A stretch of DNA of 64,000 nt, taken from the NCBI GenBank assembly GCA_022559845.1, contig CM040121.1, positions 347,670,243 to 347,734,242 on the forward strand, given 5' to 3'. A program made the position numbers and the translations under genes. Positions 31,615 through 43,430 of the stretch are shown here, one piece after another (the first letter of the stretch is position 1; each line of letters opens with the position of its first letter). This DNA is from Amorphophallus konjac (Eukaryota; Streptophyta; Magnoliopsida; Alismatales; Araceae). The notes beneath the pieces were generated by a model. It did no database searches and was not told where the DNA came from. It worked only from the letters and a program-made list of their open reading frames with translations.

Positions 31615-31875
31615 TGTAATAGCTCTCTCTTTCTTTTTCCTTTATGTAGCTGTGTAATCATTTTGGGAAAATATGGTAGCCGTAATATTAAGTATCGAAT
31701 TGACTGTTTCTTACCGCTTTTGGCGTGATTTGACTACCGTATCCGTAGTCGCCGATTTTCTCTACAGCTATCGCGCGTGCTGATCTGTTAAATGACTGAC
31801 ATGGCACTGGCGCCTTTCTGCGTTTCCATGTCGCCCTTAATGACTTGCCGCTTCACGCGTCCCGCCAGAGGGGGA
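31615..31875 (+). other. 3' untranslated DNA ending in a polypurine tract
   Basis: No ORF. It ends CCAGAGGGGGA directly before TGTTGGGAAATG, a typical plus-strand priming site. Confidence 0.6.
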
Positions 31876-32583
31876 TGTTGGGAAATGAGCTAACCATCTC
31901 AGGGAAGGCCCCTTTAGCATCTTTTTAGGGGGAGAGTCATTTAAGGCGATCAGCTCCCCCTTCGGCCTATAAAAGGTCCGAGGGGCGTCTCCTTTTCCTT
32001 ATATTGCTTACGGCCATCCCTGGCGGTTTCTCTTCTTCCCTTTCCACGAAGCGTTGTGCTATTTTGTCTTGGCAAGGCATGGAGAGTGCTTCAGAAGATG
32101 ACGAGGCGGATGGCTATAGGAGGGAAGCTCCTACTGTTTCACTCTGGAAGAGGGTTCATCAGTCGGGGGTCGCTCTGGGAGAGGGTTCATGCTAGGGCAT
32201 GTCACCTTCCTATCCCTGACCCGTCGACGCCATCCCAAGGGGAGGGGGAAGCTCATTAAGCTCCCTCCTTTCTTGACCTTCCCTTCCCTCCTCGTCCATC
32301 TCTGCGATTTTATTTTTCTCTCTCCTCTTTCACTCTTTGGAGGGTGTCTGCACTATCTGCCTTCCAAAGAGTTGGCAGAGAGGAGGCCTTCACTTGTATT
32401 CCTTCCTCTTCTTTCTCTCTTTTTCTTTTTGTTGTCCTTCCAATCCCTCTGGTACCTTTCCTTCGAGCTCCTCAAGCCAACGGGGCCGGCTATCTATTAT
32501 CCGAGCCAATTTCTGCACTAGGCAGAGTCAGTGGCTGGACGTAGGAGTGCCTACCGAGTTGGCTGAGTGATCTGCTCGCGTCA
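31876..32583 (+). repeat. Plus-strand LTR of the outer host element
   Basis: Starts TGTTGGGAAATGAGC after a polypurine tract. TATA is in GCCTATAAAAGG (31968-31976), with pyrimidine-rich R/U5 after it. The right end is uncertain; I place it where minus-strand Tat sequence begins. Its tips differ from the TGAAGAGGGG family of the Tat copies. Confidence 0.55.
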
Positions 32584-32723
32584 TAGTACTTGTGGATGTA
32601 AATTTTTTTGTTGTACATGCATATTGTATTGGTTGCGGCCTACTTGATGTACATCAGAGTTATATGAAAAGAGAAGAATGTTGTTTATTATACTTTGCTT
32701 ACATGTGTGTGCTTGCCAGGTGA

Positions 32724-33410
32724 TCAAAAGTAGAACTTGTGAAGATTTGTCGCGTTCCATGTCCGAGGGAAGAGTACTCCTTCCATGGTGGTCAGTTGGT
32801 ATGCTCCTTTCCCGAGCGTCTCGACCACTCAGTAGGGGCCTTCCCAAGTAGGGGCTAGCTTCCCCGTCACCTCCAGTGGTCGAGAGGCTTCGGCCTTTCT
32901 TAGGATGAAATCCCCTGGCTGGAAGTGTCTATCTCAGACTCTGGAGTTGTAGTATTGAGTGATGCACCGTTGGTATTCTGTTACTCAGATCTTTGCAATC
33001 TCTCGGATCTCGTCCGCTAAGTCGAGGTTTTCTCGTAGTTTCTACTCGTTTACCTCGGATTTGAAGTGGATGACTTGGAGAGAGGGATTGCCGACCTCTA
33101 ACGGAATAACGGCTTTCGTGCCATATACCAGCTAAAAATGTGTTTCACCGGTGGCCATTCTTGGAGTAGTTCGGTGCAACCATAGTACGCTCGGTAATTC
33201 CTCGAGCCAGCTTCCCTTGGCCTTGCCGAGCCTGGTTTTGATGCCTTTTAAGATAGTCTTATTGGCATTCTTGACCAGTCCATTAGCCTGAGGGTGGGCT
33301 ACCGAAGTGATGTGATTATGAATATTTAGGTCGGCACATCTGTCTATGATGTAATGAGAATCAAACTGCCGACCTTTATCGCTCACGATCACTCGGGGGA
33401 CACCGTAGCG
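32724..33410 (-). pseudogene. pol: Tat copy 1 integrase C-terminal half
   Basis: Includes IVSDKGRQFDSH (second catalytic Asp), AHPQANGLVKNANKTI (Glu position reads Val-Lys, so the catalytic Glu appears lost), PSVLWLHRTTPRMATGETHF, and the end block FQPGDFILRKAEASRPLEV then APTWEGPY followed by a stop. Pol terminates at 32724. Confidence 0.8.
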
Positions 33411-33625
33411 ACAGATGATCGACTTCCAAACAAAACTTCATACGACTGACTTGGTTATCCTGGTGGTGGCTTCAGCCTCGATCCACTTGGTGAAGTAGTC
33501 GATGGCGACGATGACGAACTTCTTCTGAGCTTGAGCCGTAGGGAACGGACCCAAGATGTCGATCCCCCACCGCGCGAAGGGGTATGGCTCGACAAGGGTA
33601 ACGAGCTCTGCGGAGGGCAGATGGA

Positions 33626-34013
33626 TCAGATGGTCAAAGCGTTGACACCGTTCGCACTTCCGTACATAGGTCGTGCAGTCGCGCTAGAGAGTGGGCCACC
33701 AATAACCCTGTCGAAGAAAGATCCTGGCGAGCGATCTTCCTCCCTGGTGCGCGCCGCAGATGCCTTCGTGTACTTCTTGAAAAGCTCGGCTGGCTTCATC
33801 GGTGCTGATGCATTTGAGGAGGGGACCGAAGAAAGATCTGCGGTACAAGGCCTCATCTAGCATGACAAAACGCCGAGCTTGGTACTTAAGCTTCTGAGCC
33901 TCTTGAGGGTCGGTGGACTCTTGAGAATCCCAGAGCCAAGATATGTAGGGAGTTCGCCAGTCGCTCGGGGGTGCTGGGTCAAACGTCATAAGCTCGGACT
34001 CGATGCTCGGCAC
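33626..34013 (-). pseudogene. pol: Tat copy 1 integrase zinc-binding region
   Basis: WRTPYISWLWDSQ, then ARRFVMLDEALYRRSFFGPLLKCI and EVHEGICGAHQGGRSLARIFLRQGYWWPTL, a typical Tat pol HHCC start. Confidence 0.8.
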
Positions 34014-34249
34014 TCGAGCTCTTCGAGGAAGACCGATCGTGTACCTTTGGGGTCGAGCGAGGAGGCCAGGCGAGAGAGGGCGTTCGCTCAGGAGTTTTCC
34101 TCCCTGGTGATCCGGACTACCTCAAAGCTCTCGAAGAGTCGGGCCATCCTCTTGACCACCTGGAGGTACTTGACCATTTGTCCTTCTCGAGCTTCGTAAT
34201 CACCGTTAACCTAGCTAGCGACCAGTTGAGAGTCGGTGTGGATCCTAAC

Positions 34250-34699
34250 TCACTTGGCTCCCTGTCGTCGAGCCATCTTGGCCCCTAAGATAAAGGCTTC
34301 GTACTCGGAGGTGTTGTTGGATGCCTGGAAGTTGAATTTCAAGGCGTACCGCAGCTCCGCTCCTTCGGGAGACTTAAGGAGGACCCCGACGCCCCATCCG
34401 ATCGAGTTGGAGGACTCATCGATGAACAGATCCCAAGTGGACCCGGGCGTAAGTGGAAGTGCTTCTTCAATCGGGACCATGCTTTCGGCAATGAAGTCTG
34501 CTAGAGCTTGTCCTTTGATGGCCGAGCGGGGGTGGTATGAGATGTCATAGGCCCCAAGCATGATGGCCCATTTGACAAGGCGTCCCGAGGCTTCAGGGTA
34601 AAAGATAATCTTCTTCAGAGGTTCGCCGGTCAATACGACAATGGAGTGCCCTTGAAAGTAGGGTCGGAGGTGCTTGGCTGAGGTAACCAACGCTAGCAC
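34250..34699 (-). pseudogene. pol: Tat copy 1 RNase H pair
   Basis: The end of the first RNase H (VLTGEPLKKI, ALADFIAE) is followed by a second RNase H (WDLFIDESSNSIGWGVGVLL, NNTSEYEAFILGAKMA). The dual RNase H marks the Tat/Ogre lineage. The second domain's usual D-G-S triplet reads D-E-S. Confidence 0.85.
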
Positions 34700-34726
34700 G
34701 AGTTTCTCAGTTGCGGGGTACCTTCT

Positions 34727-35797
34727 TTAAGCCTCATTAAGCACCTTGCTGGTATAGTAAACCGGTCTCTTGATCCTTGCGTCATTCCTGACTACGATCG
34801 AGCTCACTGTAGAAGGGGTCGCCGAGAGGTAAAGGTGTAGAGCTTCGCCCGGGACCGACTTGGATAGCACCGTAGGCGAGGCCAAGAATTCCTTGAGTTC
34901 GGGGAATGCCTTCTGACATTCCTTATCCCAGGTGAACATAGCAGATGCCATTTTGGGTCCCCTCAACAATTTAAAGAAGGGTAGGCACCGTTCGGCCGCT
35001 CGGGACAGGAAGCGGTTGAGCGCAGCAATGTGCCCCGTAAGGCGCTGAACGTCCTTGATGCAGGTGGGTGGCCGCATGTCCAGTATGGCCTGGAACTTGT
35101 CGGGGTTGGGTTCGATTCCATGCTGAGTTACCAGGAAGCCTAGGAACTTCTCGGATCTGACTCCAAAGGTGCATTTAGCAGGGTTGAGCTTCATGTTGCA
35201 CCTCAGGAGGGTGTTGAAGGTCTCAGCTATGTCGGCAAAGTGGTCTTCGGCCTTCGGGGTTTTGACGAGCATGTCATCAATGTAGGCCTCGATGTTCCGA
35301 CCGAGTTGTCCTTCGAAAATGTAGTTGATCAGCCTCTGATATGTTGCTCCAGCGTTCTTCAACCTGAACAGCATCCGGGTGTAGCAGTGTACGCCGAAGT
35401 TAGTGATGAAGGCGGTCTTGTCGATGTCCTTCGGGTCCATCCTGATCTGATGGTAGCCGGAGTAGGCGTCCAGGAAGCTGAGCAACATGTTGCTAGAGGT
35501 TGAATCGACCAGTTGATCGATGCTTGACAGCGGGTAGCAATCCTTTGGGGTTGCCTTGGTGAGGTTGGTGAAGTCCAGGCACATTCACCGTTTTCCCGAA
35601 GCCTTCGGTACTAGGATGATGTTGGTGAGCCACGTAGGGTACAGGATCGGACAAAAAAGGCCAGTCTTCTGCCCCTTGATGACTTGCTCTTTGATGACCG
35701 CTTGCTTCTCCGAGGCGTGCTTTCTCCTGCGTTGATGGACAGGCTTCATCGTTAGGTCGAGGTTGAGCTTGTGCATCACCACGTCTCCCAGGATCAC
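34727..35797 (-). pseudogene. pol: Tat copy 1 reverse transcriptase
   Basis: RT from KPVHQRRRKHASEKQ and CLDFTNLTKATPKDCYPL through YSGYHQIRMDP and IEAYIDDMLVKT (active-site IDD kept) to the RNase H start. One stop near 35585 splits the block. Confidence 0.85.
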
Positions 35798-36052
35798 GGG
35801 AAGGTGCTCATCAGACCATGCAAAGACTTGGATGTACTGGGCAAGGAAATCCGTATATTTTTCTTATTCCTCAAGTAGTAGATCAGCTCCGATCTTGACT
35901 CCTAGAGTCGGGTCACCATTGAGAAAGACTGTTAATAGCTCGCCGCCAGGCTCAGATGTTGTTGGTCCCTCTTCGGGTCCATTTATTTCTTTGCTCTTCC
36001 CTTCCGGCCTTGTGGCTTCGACCGAGATTATATAGCACCGTCTAGCCAATGC

Positions 36053-36400
36053 CTAGTTACCCCGGACCTCCCCCACGCCATATTTGGTCGGGAACTTTAT
36101 TTTTTGGTGAAAGGTAGAGGGCACCGCTTTCAGTCCGCTGAGGACACCTCGGCCGAAGATGGCGTTATATGCCGTCAGCCCCTTGATCACGATGAAGTTT
36201 ACCATAACCATAACGATTTTGGGCGGGGTGCCGATAGTAACTGGCAGGCTCAGGGTTCCCTCTGGATAAGTTGCCTGGCCGTTGAAACCACACAGGGGGG
36301 TTCGGATCGGGCGGAGTTTAGATGGATTCTCTCCCATCTTGAGGAAACATTCATAGGATAATACATCAGGGGCACTACCATTGTCGACTAAAATCCTATC
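36053..36400 (-). pseudogene. pol: Tat copy 1 protease
   Basis: ILVDNGSAPDVLSYECF-type active-site block (D-N-G) near 36370-36395, then a 94-codon open stretch with TIGTPPKIVMVMVNFIVI and AYNAIFGRGVL. It matches copy 2 closely. Confidence 0.75.
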
Positions 36401-36570
36401 TAGTTACAATGGTTTATTGTAGCCGATACAACGAGATTGTCATCATGCGGGGTGGTTAACCCTTCCAGGTCCTGGTCAGAGAATACCAGGGCCTGCGGTT
36501 CGCTCGCCTGCGGGGCCGTAGAATGCTCAACAAAGGCTCGGCTCGACCGCTCGGCGTGACGCTTTCTTCC

Positions 36571-38163
36571 TCAGCTGCTATGTCCGCCTGATGTCGCGCC
36601 GCGCGCGATGACATTGATGTGGACTCCACGAGGGGCATTGTCGATGTCTTCGGGGGTGCCTCGGTCTTCTTTCTGCCCGAACACATATCGAGATAGGTGT
36701 CCCTGGCGGATGAGGCGCTCGATTTCATCTTGAAGTTGATGGCAATCGCTGGCGTGGTGCCCGTGATCGTTGTGGAACAGGCAATGCTTGCAGCGATTGT
36801 GATGCTTGGTCTTCATAGGTTCGGGCTAGTGGAGGAGGTCCGAGCCTTTGATGTCTTCATAAATCTCGTAGACGGGGGCAGTAAGGGGGGTATACCGCTC
36901 ATACTTCCGGGACTGCTCTTTATGGTCTTCGTCCTGGTTCCGCCTCTTTCCTTGACCCGTCCTTTGCTCGGACGGTCGCTTCTTGTCCCCCTCCCGACCC
37001 GAGCCTATTGTGCCTCGGCAGGCGCTGAGGACTTCCTCGCACTCTGCGTGGCGCATGGCCAGGGTCACTAGCTCGGAAAGGGAGGTAAGAGGATGAAGCA
37101 CTAGCTCGCGCCGTAGGTTCTCATCGCGGGTACCCCCGGTTAATGCAGTGATGGCCGAGGCAACATCCAGGCGGGGGATGTGCAGGGCTTCCGATTTAAA
37201 TCGGTTGATATAAGCTAGCAACTTCCCCCCCTATTCCTGCTTGAGTGCCAGTAATCCCGCCACCGACCGGGGTGGACCGCTGCCGACGAAGCTTTCCTTG
37301 AACACTCGCCCGAGTTGCTTGAATTTGTGCATGTTGCCGGGGGTGAGGGCTCTGAACCATGCTTGAGCGCCCAGAACCAGAGTGGTCACGAACGCTCAGC
37401 ACTTGATTACGTCGGACGCCCCATGCAAGGTCATTAGGGCGTTGAAGCTGTCGTAGTGGTCGGCCAGGTCTCCCTGGCCCTCGTACGACTTGAAGGTCGG
37501 GAGTGAGATCCTGGGGGAAATCTTTGCCTTCAAGATGTAATCGGAGAACGGGGATCGCTCCTCGTCCTCCACAGGAGAGGTCTTCTGCAAGGGGTGGAGG
37601 GCGCGCTCCTGCTCCGTAAAATGCCTCTCAAAGTCCCGCAGTTGGAGGGACAGCTCCGGTTGTCGTTGGCCCAAGGGGCTGGGGGTACGCATTTGCATGC
37701 TATCCCGACGCTCCTCAGGGGCTTTGGTGTCCGGAAACTATCGGCATGCTCCAAACTTCTCCCTCCTTGGGGTTGAGGAGGCTTCCTGCTCCGGGGGAGA
37801 GGCTTGTGATGGCCCTCCTGACAGGTTGCGGATGACCCTCCGCCCCCGGAGGGTAAAATAGCCTCCAGTAGTTTGATGGGAAGCATCTCCGCATGGAGGG
37901 CTCTTCCGGGGGAGCTGCGACTTCTCCTCCCTGGCCGCCTGGGCCCTCATGAGATCCACGAGGACATCCAATCTTGCGTTGAGGGTTTGGAGAGCATTGG
38001 TAATCCCGCCAGGAAGTTGTTCCCCCGCCACCGACGGAGGTACTTTGTTGGCGTGGTTGCTCGGTAGGGAACTCTCCGTGGGGAGAGAAGGTGCGCCTTC
38101 TTCTACCGTCAGGGCCTTTCCCTTATCACCGGCAATCCTCTTGCCAGAACTCCTTTGCACCAT
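36571..38163 (-). pseudogene. gag: Tat copy 1 gag
   Basis: Starts near MVQRSSGKR (38163; an in-frame ATG lies upstream at 38187). It holds LDVLVDLMRAQAAREEK, SPRISLPTFKSYEGQGDLAD, FNALMTLHGASDVIKC, LLAYINRFKSEALHIPRLD, and a zinc-binding CKHCLFHNDHGHHASDC with DEIERLIRQGHLSRYV, the Tat-type gag layout. Several frameshifts and stops break it. Confidence 0.8.
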
Positions 38164-38180
38164 GATGGCTCTTTGTGCGT

Positions 38181-38198
38181 TTCCCATAGACGGCGCCA
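38181..38198 (-). promoter_or_regulatory. Tat copy 1 primer-binding site
   Basis: The minus strand reads TGGCGCCGTCTATGGGAA, the TGGCGCCGTCTGTGGGAA-type site common in Tat elements, two bases after the LTR end. Confidence 0.75.
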
Positions 38199-38200
38199 GA

Positions 38201-38939
38201 TGAAGAGGGGCGATCTCGCATTACTCCTGAGCTGGGAAGTAGATGTCCACATACACTTGAAGTATGAACTGTAAGAAGGGAAACACGTCAGAGGTGCCCA
38301 GGGTTGGAATCCTGGGGAAGACCCTCCGATGCCTAAGTCAGCAAGTGTAGTAGAGCACTGGCGCGAAGTGAGGAATCAGGAGGAATATAGGGACGCGAGA
38401 TCCCTCTCCACCAAGAGGTGAAGTGGTTCCTACTCAAGGTTTTAGGCGTCTCTTTTCTTACCTTCCTTCAGCAGGGTTCTTCCAGTTTAAATAGTGGCCC
38501 GTTGAGTGAATGATCCCTGTTAGCTGAGGAGATTCGGGGGGGGGGGGGGGATATGTCCTCCTCGTGGCCTCTTTATAGCCCGCGGACTCTTGGTTTCCCC
38601 TGTCCCCTTGAGCTCCTGGCTTTTCAGGGACACGTAACGGCCGTATTAATAAGCTTCCATCAGTTGGCCCGAGCATGAGGCACCGACTCTGGAGGGGCCT
38701 CCCGAGCAATGAGTGCATGATTAGGGCAGAGAATGCGGGGCTCCGAAGGAGCTCTCCCGATCGAACTGGTGCTTGGACTTCCCAACCCGAAGGCCGCCTA
38801 GGAAGCGCTTGTTCCGAGTGAGTTATTGGGCTTATATTGAGTGGGCCCTGGGGCTACCACTTCAAGGAGTTGGGCCTCGTTTGATCCGGTTGGACCTCTT
38901 TTGGCCTCTCCGTACGGGCGATGAGATTTCCCCTCTTCA
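38201..38939 (-). repeat. Tat copy 1 5' LTR
   Basis: 739 bp with perfect terminal inverted repeat TGAAGAGGGG...CCCCTCTTCA. It contains a 14-G run at 38537-38550. The right neighbour is the truncated RT of copy 2. Confidence 0.85.
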
Positions 38940-39488
38940 TATGCCGAAGTCAGTGATGAAGGCGGTCTTCTTGATGTCCTCCGGGTCCATCCTGATCTGA
39001 TGGTAACCGGAGTAGGCGTCTAGGAAGCTGAGCAATTCATTGCCATAGGTTGAGTCGACCAGTTGATCGATGCTAGGTAGCAGGTAGCAATCCTTCGGGG
39101 TAGCCTTATTGAGGTCGGTGAAGTCTACACACATTCGCCACTTTCCCGAAGCCTTCGGTACCAGGATGACGTTGGCGAGCCACGTAGGGTACAGGACCAG
39201 ATGAAAGAGGCCAGTCTTTTGCCCCTTGATGACTTGCTCTTTGATGACCGCTTGCTTCTCCGGGTCGTGCTTTCTCCTGCGTTGTTGGACAGGTTTCACC
39301 GTTTGGTCGAGGTTGAGCTTGTGCGTCACCATGTCTCCCTGGATCCCCGGAAGATGCTCCTCTGACCATGCAAAGACTTGGATGTACTGGGCAAGGAAAT
39401 ATTTATATTTTTCTTGTTCCTCAAGTGGTAGATCGGCTCCGATCTTGACTCCTAGAGTTGGGTCACCGTTGAGGAAGACCGTTAGCAA
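38940..39488 (-). pseudogene. pol: Tat copy 2 reverse transcriptase N-terminal part
   Basis: Open for about 183 codons: FAWSEEHLPGI, KPVQQRRRKHDPEKQ, CVDFTDLNKATPKDCY and YSGYHQIRMDP, cut before the active site by the copy 1 LTR. Confidence 0.85.
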
Positions 39489-39554
39489 CTCGCCACTAGG
39501 CTCGGATGTTGCTGGTCCCTCCTCGGTTCCCTTTACTCCTTTGTTTTTTCCTTC

Positions 39555-40403
39555 CTACCTCATGGCTTCGATCGATATTATATAGCACCGTCTAGCCAAT
39601 GCCTGGTTACCCCGGACCTCCACCACGCCAATCTTGGTGGGGAACTTCATTTTTTGGTGAAAGGTAGAGGGCACCCCATTCATTCGGTTGAGGATACCTC
39701 GACCGAAGATGGCGTTATAGGCCATCATCCCTTTAATCACGATGAAGTCCACCATAACCGTAACGGTTTTGGGCGGGGTGCCGATAGTAACTGGCAGGCT
39801 CAGGGCTCCCTCGGGATAAGTTGCCTGGCCGTTGAACCCACAAAGGGGGGTTCAGATCGGGCAGAGTTTAGATGGATTCTCTCCCATCATGAGGAAACAT
39901 TCATAGGATAATACATCAGGGGCACTACCATTGTCAACTAAGATCCTTTCTATGTTACAATGGTTTATTGTAGCCGATACAACGAGAGCGTCATCATGTG
40001 GGGTGGTTAACCCTTCCAGGTCCTGGTCGAAGAATACCAGGGCCTGCGGTTCGCTCGCCTGTGGGGCCTTAGGGGGCTCAACAGAGGCTCGGCTCGCCCG
40101 CTCGACATGACGCTTTCTTCCTCGGCTGCTGTCTCCTCCTGATGCCGTGCCGCTAGCGATGACATTGATGTGGACTCCCCGAGGGGCATTGTCGATTTCC
40201 TCGGGGGCGCCTCGATCTTCCTTCTGCCCGGACACGTATCGAGATAGGTGTCCCTGGCGGACGAGGTGCTCAATCTCATCTTGAAGTTGATGACAATCGC
40301 TGGTGTGATGCCCGTGATCGCTGTTGAACAGGCAATGCTTGCGACAATTACAGTGCTTGGTCTTCATAGGCTCGGGCTGGTGGAGGAGACGCGAGCCTTT
40401 CAT
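39555..40403 (-). pseudogene. Tat copy 2 zinc finger and protease
   Basis: CRKHCLFNSDHGHHTSDC zinc-binding block, GVHINVIASG linker, ILVDNGSAPDVLSYECF active site with D-N-G, then AYNAIFGRGIL. One stop lies between the two protease halves. Confidence 0.8.
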
Positions 40404-40457
40404 GTCTTCGTAGATTTCGTAGACGGGAGCGATAAGAGGGCTATACCGCTCATACTT

Positions 40458-41713
40458 TCAGGACGACTCTTTACTATCTCCATCCTGGTTCCGCCTTTTT
40501 CCTTGACCCGTCCCTTGCTCGGATGGTCGCTTCTTGTCCCCCTCCCGACCCGAGCCTATCATTCCTCGGTAGGCGCTGAGGACTTCCTCGCACTCTGTGT
40601 GGCGTAGGGACATGTTCATTAGCTCGGCGAGGGAGGAGGGAGGATGAAGCACTAGCTCGCGCCGTAGGTTCTCATCACGGGTGCCCCCGGTTAGTGCGGT
40701 GATGGCCGAGGCAACATCCAGGAGGGGGATGCGTAGGGCTTCCGATTTGAATCAGTTGATATAAGCCTGCAACTTCTCCCCCTGTTCCTGCTTGAGGGCC
40801 AGTAATCCCACCACTGACTGGGGAGGACCAATGCCAGCGAAGCTTTCCTTGAACACTCGCCCAAATTGCTTGAAGTTGTGGATGCTGCTGGGGGCGAGGG
40901 CTCTGAACCATGCCTGAGCGCCCTGAACCAGAGTGATCACAAATGCTCGGCACTTAATTACGTCAGACGCCCCATGCAAGGTCATTAGGGCGTCAAAATA
41001 GTCATAATGATCGGCCGAGCCTCCCTGGCCGTCATACGATTTGAAGGTCAGAAGTGAGATCCTGGGGGAAATCTCGGCCTTCAAGATACAATCGGAGAAC
41101 GGGGATCACTCCTCGTCCTCCAAAGGAGAGGTCTTCTGCATGGCGCGGAGGGCGCGCTCTAGCTCTGCGAAATGCTCTCAAAGTCTCGCAGTCGGAGAGA
41201 CAGCTCTGGCTGTCATTGACCTGAGGGGCTGGGAGGACGCACTTGCATGCTGTCTCGGTGCTCCTCGGGGCCTCGGTCTCTGGGTACGGTCGGCGTGCTC
41301 CGGACTCCTCCCCCCACGGGGTGGAGGATGCTTCCTACTTCGGGGGAGGGGCATGCGATTGTCCTCCAGACTGGTTGCAGATGAGCCACCATCCCCGGAG
41401 GGTAAAACGGCCTCCAACGATTTACTGGGAGGCATCTCCGAGGGGGGGGGGGGTCTTCCAGGAGAGATGCGACTTCTCCTCCCTGGCCGCCTGGGCCCTC
41501 ATGAGATCCACGAGGACATCCAATTTTGCGTTGAGGGTTTGGAGAGCATCGGTACTCCCGTCGGGAAGCTGTTCCCTCATCACCGACGGAGGTATTTCAT
41601 TGGCGTGGTTGCTCGATGGGGCATTCTCCGAGGGGAGGGAACACGCACCTTCTTCTGTCGCCAGGGCTTTTCCCTTGTCGCTGGCAGTCCTCCTGCCAGA
41701 ACTTCTTCGCACC
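40458..41713 (-). pseudogene. gag: Tat copy 2 gag
   Basis: Parallels copy 1: RSSGRRTASDKGKALA, LDVLVDLMRAQAAREEK, SPRISLLTFKSYDGQGGSAD, FDALMTLHGASDVIKCRAF, GPPQSVVGLLALKQEQGEKL. Several stops and frameshifts. A poly-G tract near 41440-41450 shifts the frame. Confidence 0.8.
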
Positions 41714-41732
41714 ATGATGGCTCTTTGTACGT

Positions 41733-41750
41733 TTCCCACAGACGGCGCCC
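41733..41750 (-). promoter_or_regulatory. Tat copy 2 primer-binding site
   Basis: The minus strand reads GGGCGCCGTCTGTGGGAA, one change from the usual TGGCGCCG start. Confidence 0.7.
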
Positions 41751-41752
41751 GA

Positions 41753-42474
41753 TGAAGAGGGGCGATCTCGCGGTACTCCTGAGTGGGGACCGGGATGACC
41801 ACGTATGCTTGAAGTATGAACTGCAAGATGGGAAACAAGTCAGAGGTGCCCAGGGATGGATCTCCGGGGAAGACCCTCCGATGCTTAAGTCAGCAAATGT
41901 AGTAGAGCACTAGTGCAAAGGGAGGAATTAGGAGGAATATGGGAGCGCGAGATCCCTCTCCACCAAAAGGTGAAGTGGTTCCTGCTCAGGGTTTTTGGCT
42001 TACCTTCTCATAGGAGGGTTCTTCCAGTTTAAAAAGTGACTCGTTGAGTGAATGATCCCTGTAAGCTGAGGAGTTTTGGGGGGAGGTTACGTCTCCTTGC
42101 GGGCTTTTTATAGCATGCGAACTCTTGATCTCCCTTATCCCCTTGAGCTCCAAACTTTTAAGGGACGCGTAACGGCCGTACAGATAAGCTTCCATCAGTC
42201 GGCCCGAGCATGAGGCACTGCCCAAGGAGATGCTTCCCGAGCGATGAGTGCATGGATTGGGCAGGGAATTCTGGGCTCCGAAAGAGCTTTCCCGATCGAA
42301 CTGATGCTCGGAGTTCCCAACCCAAAGGCTGCCTAGGAAGTGCTTCATCCGAGTAAATTATTAGACTTATAATAAGTGGGCCCTGTGGCTACCACTTTAA
42401 GGAGTTGGGCCTCGTCAGGACAAATTAGACCTCGTTTGGCCTCTTCGTTCGGGCGGTTAGATTTCCCCTCTCCA
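41753..42474 (-). repeat. Tat copy 2 5' LTR
   Basis: 722 bp with ends TGAAGAGGGG (plus strand, 41753) and CCCCTCTCCA (to 42474). The minus-strand TATA GCTATAAAAAGCC is near 42105-42117. It is related to 38201-38939. Confidence 0.85.
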
Positions 42475-42552
42475 CGTCTGATATTGGATTAATCTTGTCT
42501 CGTCAAAATACATCAAAATTTTGGATGTTGCCATCATCAAAAAGGGGGAGAA
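42475..42552 (+). mobile_element. Copia-2 internal 3' fragment with polypurine tract
   Basis: Only the last 78 bp of the element interior remain, ending CATCATCAAAAAGGGGGAGAA directly before the LTR. The rest was separated by Tat copy 2. Confidence 0.75.
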
Positions 42553-42782
42553 TGTTGGGTCTCCTCTAGAGTTGATCAGTAGTGTGAAGACTGCTATGTA
42601 TTGATTGTGTTTTGAATGATGTGTTTTGAATGATTTACAACAATAGAGTTGACTTTGTTGACTGTAGAGTTGACTTTGATGATTTTATATTGATCATGGT
42701 AATAGTGTGTATTTTGATGAATTGGTTATATGTCAAACCTTTTTCAGAAAACATTTCTGCTCACTTTGTTATTCTGAATCTA

Positions 42783-43430
42783 AGGTCGGTGCATGTATGC
42801 ATTGTGCTTGTATTTAGTCGACGCATGTTTGTGTAAGAAACGCATATAAGTCAGTGCAGACGTTTGTCTTGCACTAAGTAAGGTCGGTGCAAGTAGTGCC
42901 GCTCGCACACCTAAGGTCGGTGCTAGTCGTCGTCTTCACTTAGTGAGGTCGATGCAAGTTACCATGTCCGTACATAGTCGGTGTAGCGTCTGCATTGAGC
43001 ATATAGGGTTGGTGCAGGTTTTGCTTTGAAGCATATAAGTCGGTGCAGGTTTTGCTGTGACCATATAGGGTCGGTGCAGGTTTTGCTGTGAGCATATAAG
43101 TCGGTGCAGGTTACGCTGTGACCACATAAGGTTGGTGCAAGTTTTGATGTGACCATTTAAGGTCTGTGCACATTTTGCTTTACGCATAATAGGTCGGTGC
43201 ATTGTTTTGCCATTCGCATGCAAAGAGTCGGTGCACTGTTTCCTTCATGCATATTAAGGTCCGTGCATGTTTTCATACTTGTGTAATAAGCTCAGTACAC
43301 ACTTGTCTCCTACCCAACCAAAGTCAGTGCATTGCTTGCTTTACGATGTATAGATGGTTAGTGCACCTTCTGTTCTATATCATAACACGTAGAGCCTCAT
43401 GCACACTTAGGGTCGGTGCATGTGCATTTC
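42783..43430. repeat. Copia-2 U3 array of GGTCGGTGCA motifs
   Basis: About 18-20 copies of AGGTCGGTGCA and close variants. Between 43005 and 43190 they form a regular tandem of about 31 bp (motif, then GGTTTTGCTGTGACCATATA-like spacer). All lie upstream of the TATA box. Confidence 0.85.

Larger units (their letters stand above)
32584..38939 (-). mobile_element. Tat-lineage Gypsy copy 1 (3' end missing)
   Basis: 5' LTR at 38201-38939, primer site, gag, protease, RT, two RNase H regions and integrase in minus-strand order, ending about 140 bp after the pol stop (32724-32726). No 3' LTR of the TGAAGAGGGG type is found to the left. The 5' LTR starts inside the RT of copy 2, so copy 1 inserted into copy 2. 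Many stops make it inactive. Confidence 0.8.
38940..42474 (-). mobile_element. Tat-lineage Gypsy copy 2 (pol truncated by copy 1)
   Basis: 5' LTR, primer site, gag, protease and the first part of RT, ending at TAFITDFGI where copy 1 begins. Its remaining pol and 3' LTR are not in the window. It inserted next to CGTCT (42475-42479) in the 3' end of copia-2. Confidence 0.8.

Noticed and set aside
33531..33860. Plus-strand ORFs over the Tat integrase
   Set aside because: They are antisense shadows of the minus-strand pol.
43000..43200. Regular 31-bp repeats resembling a CRISPR array
   Set aside because: There are no unique spacers, the whole unit repeats, and the setting is a plant LTR; it is a tandem enhancer-like array.
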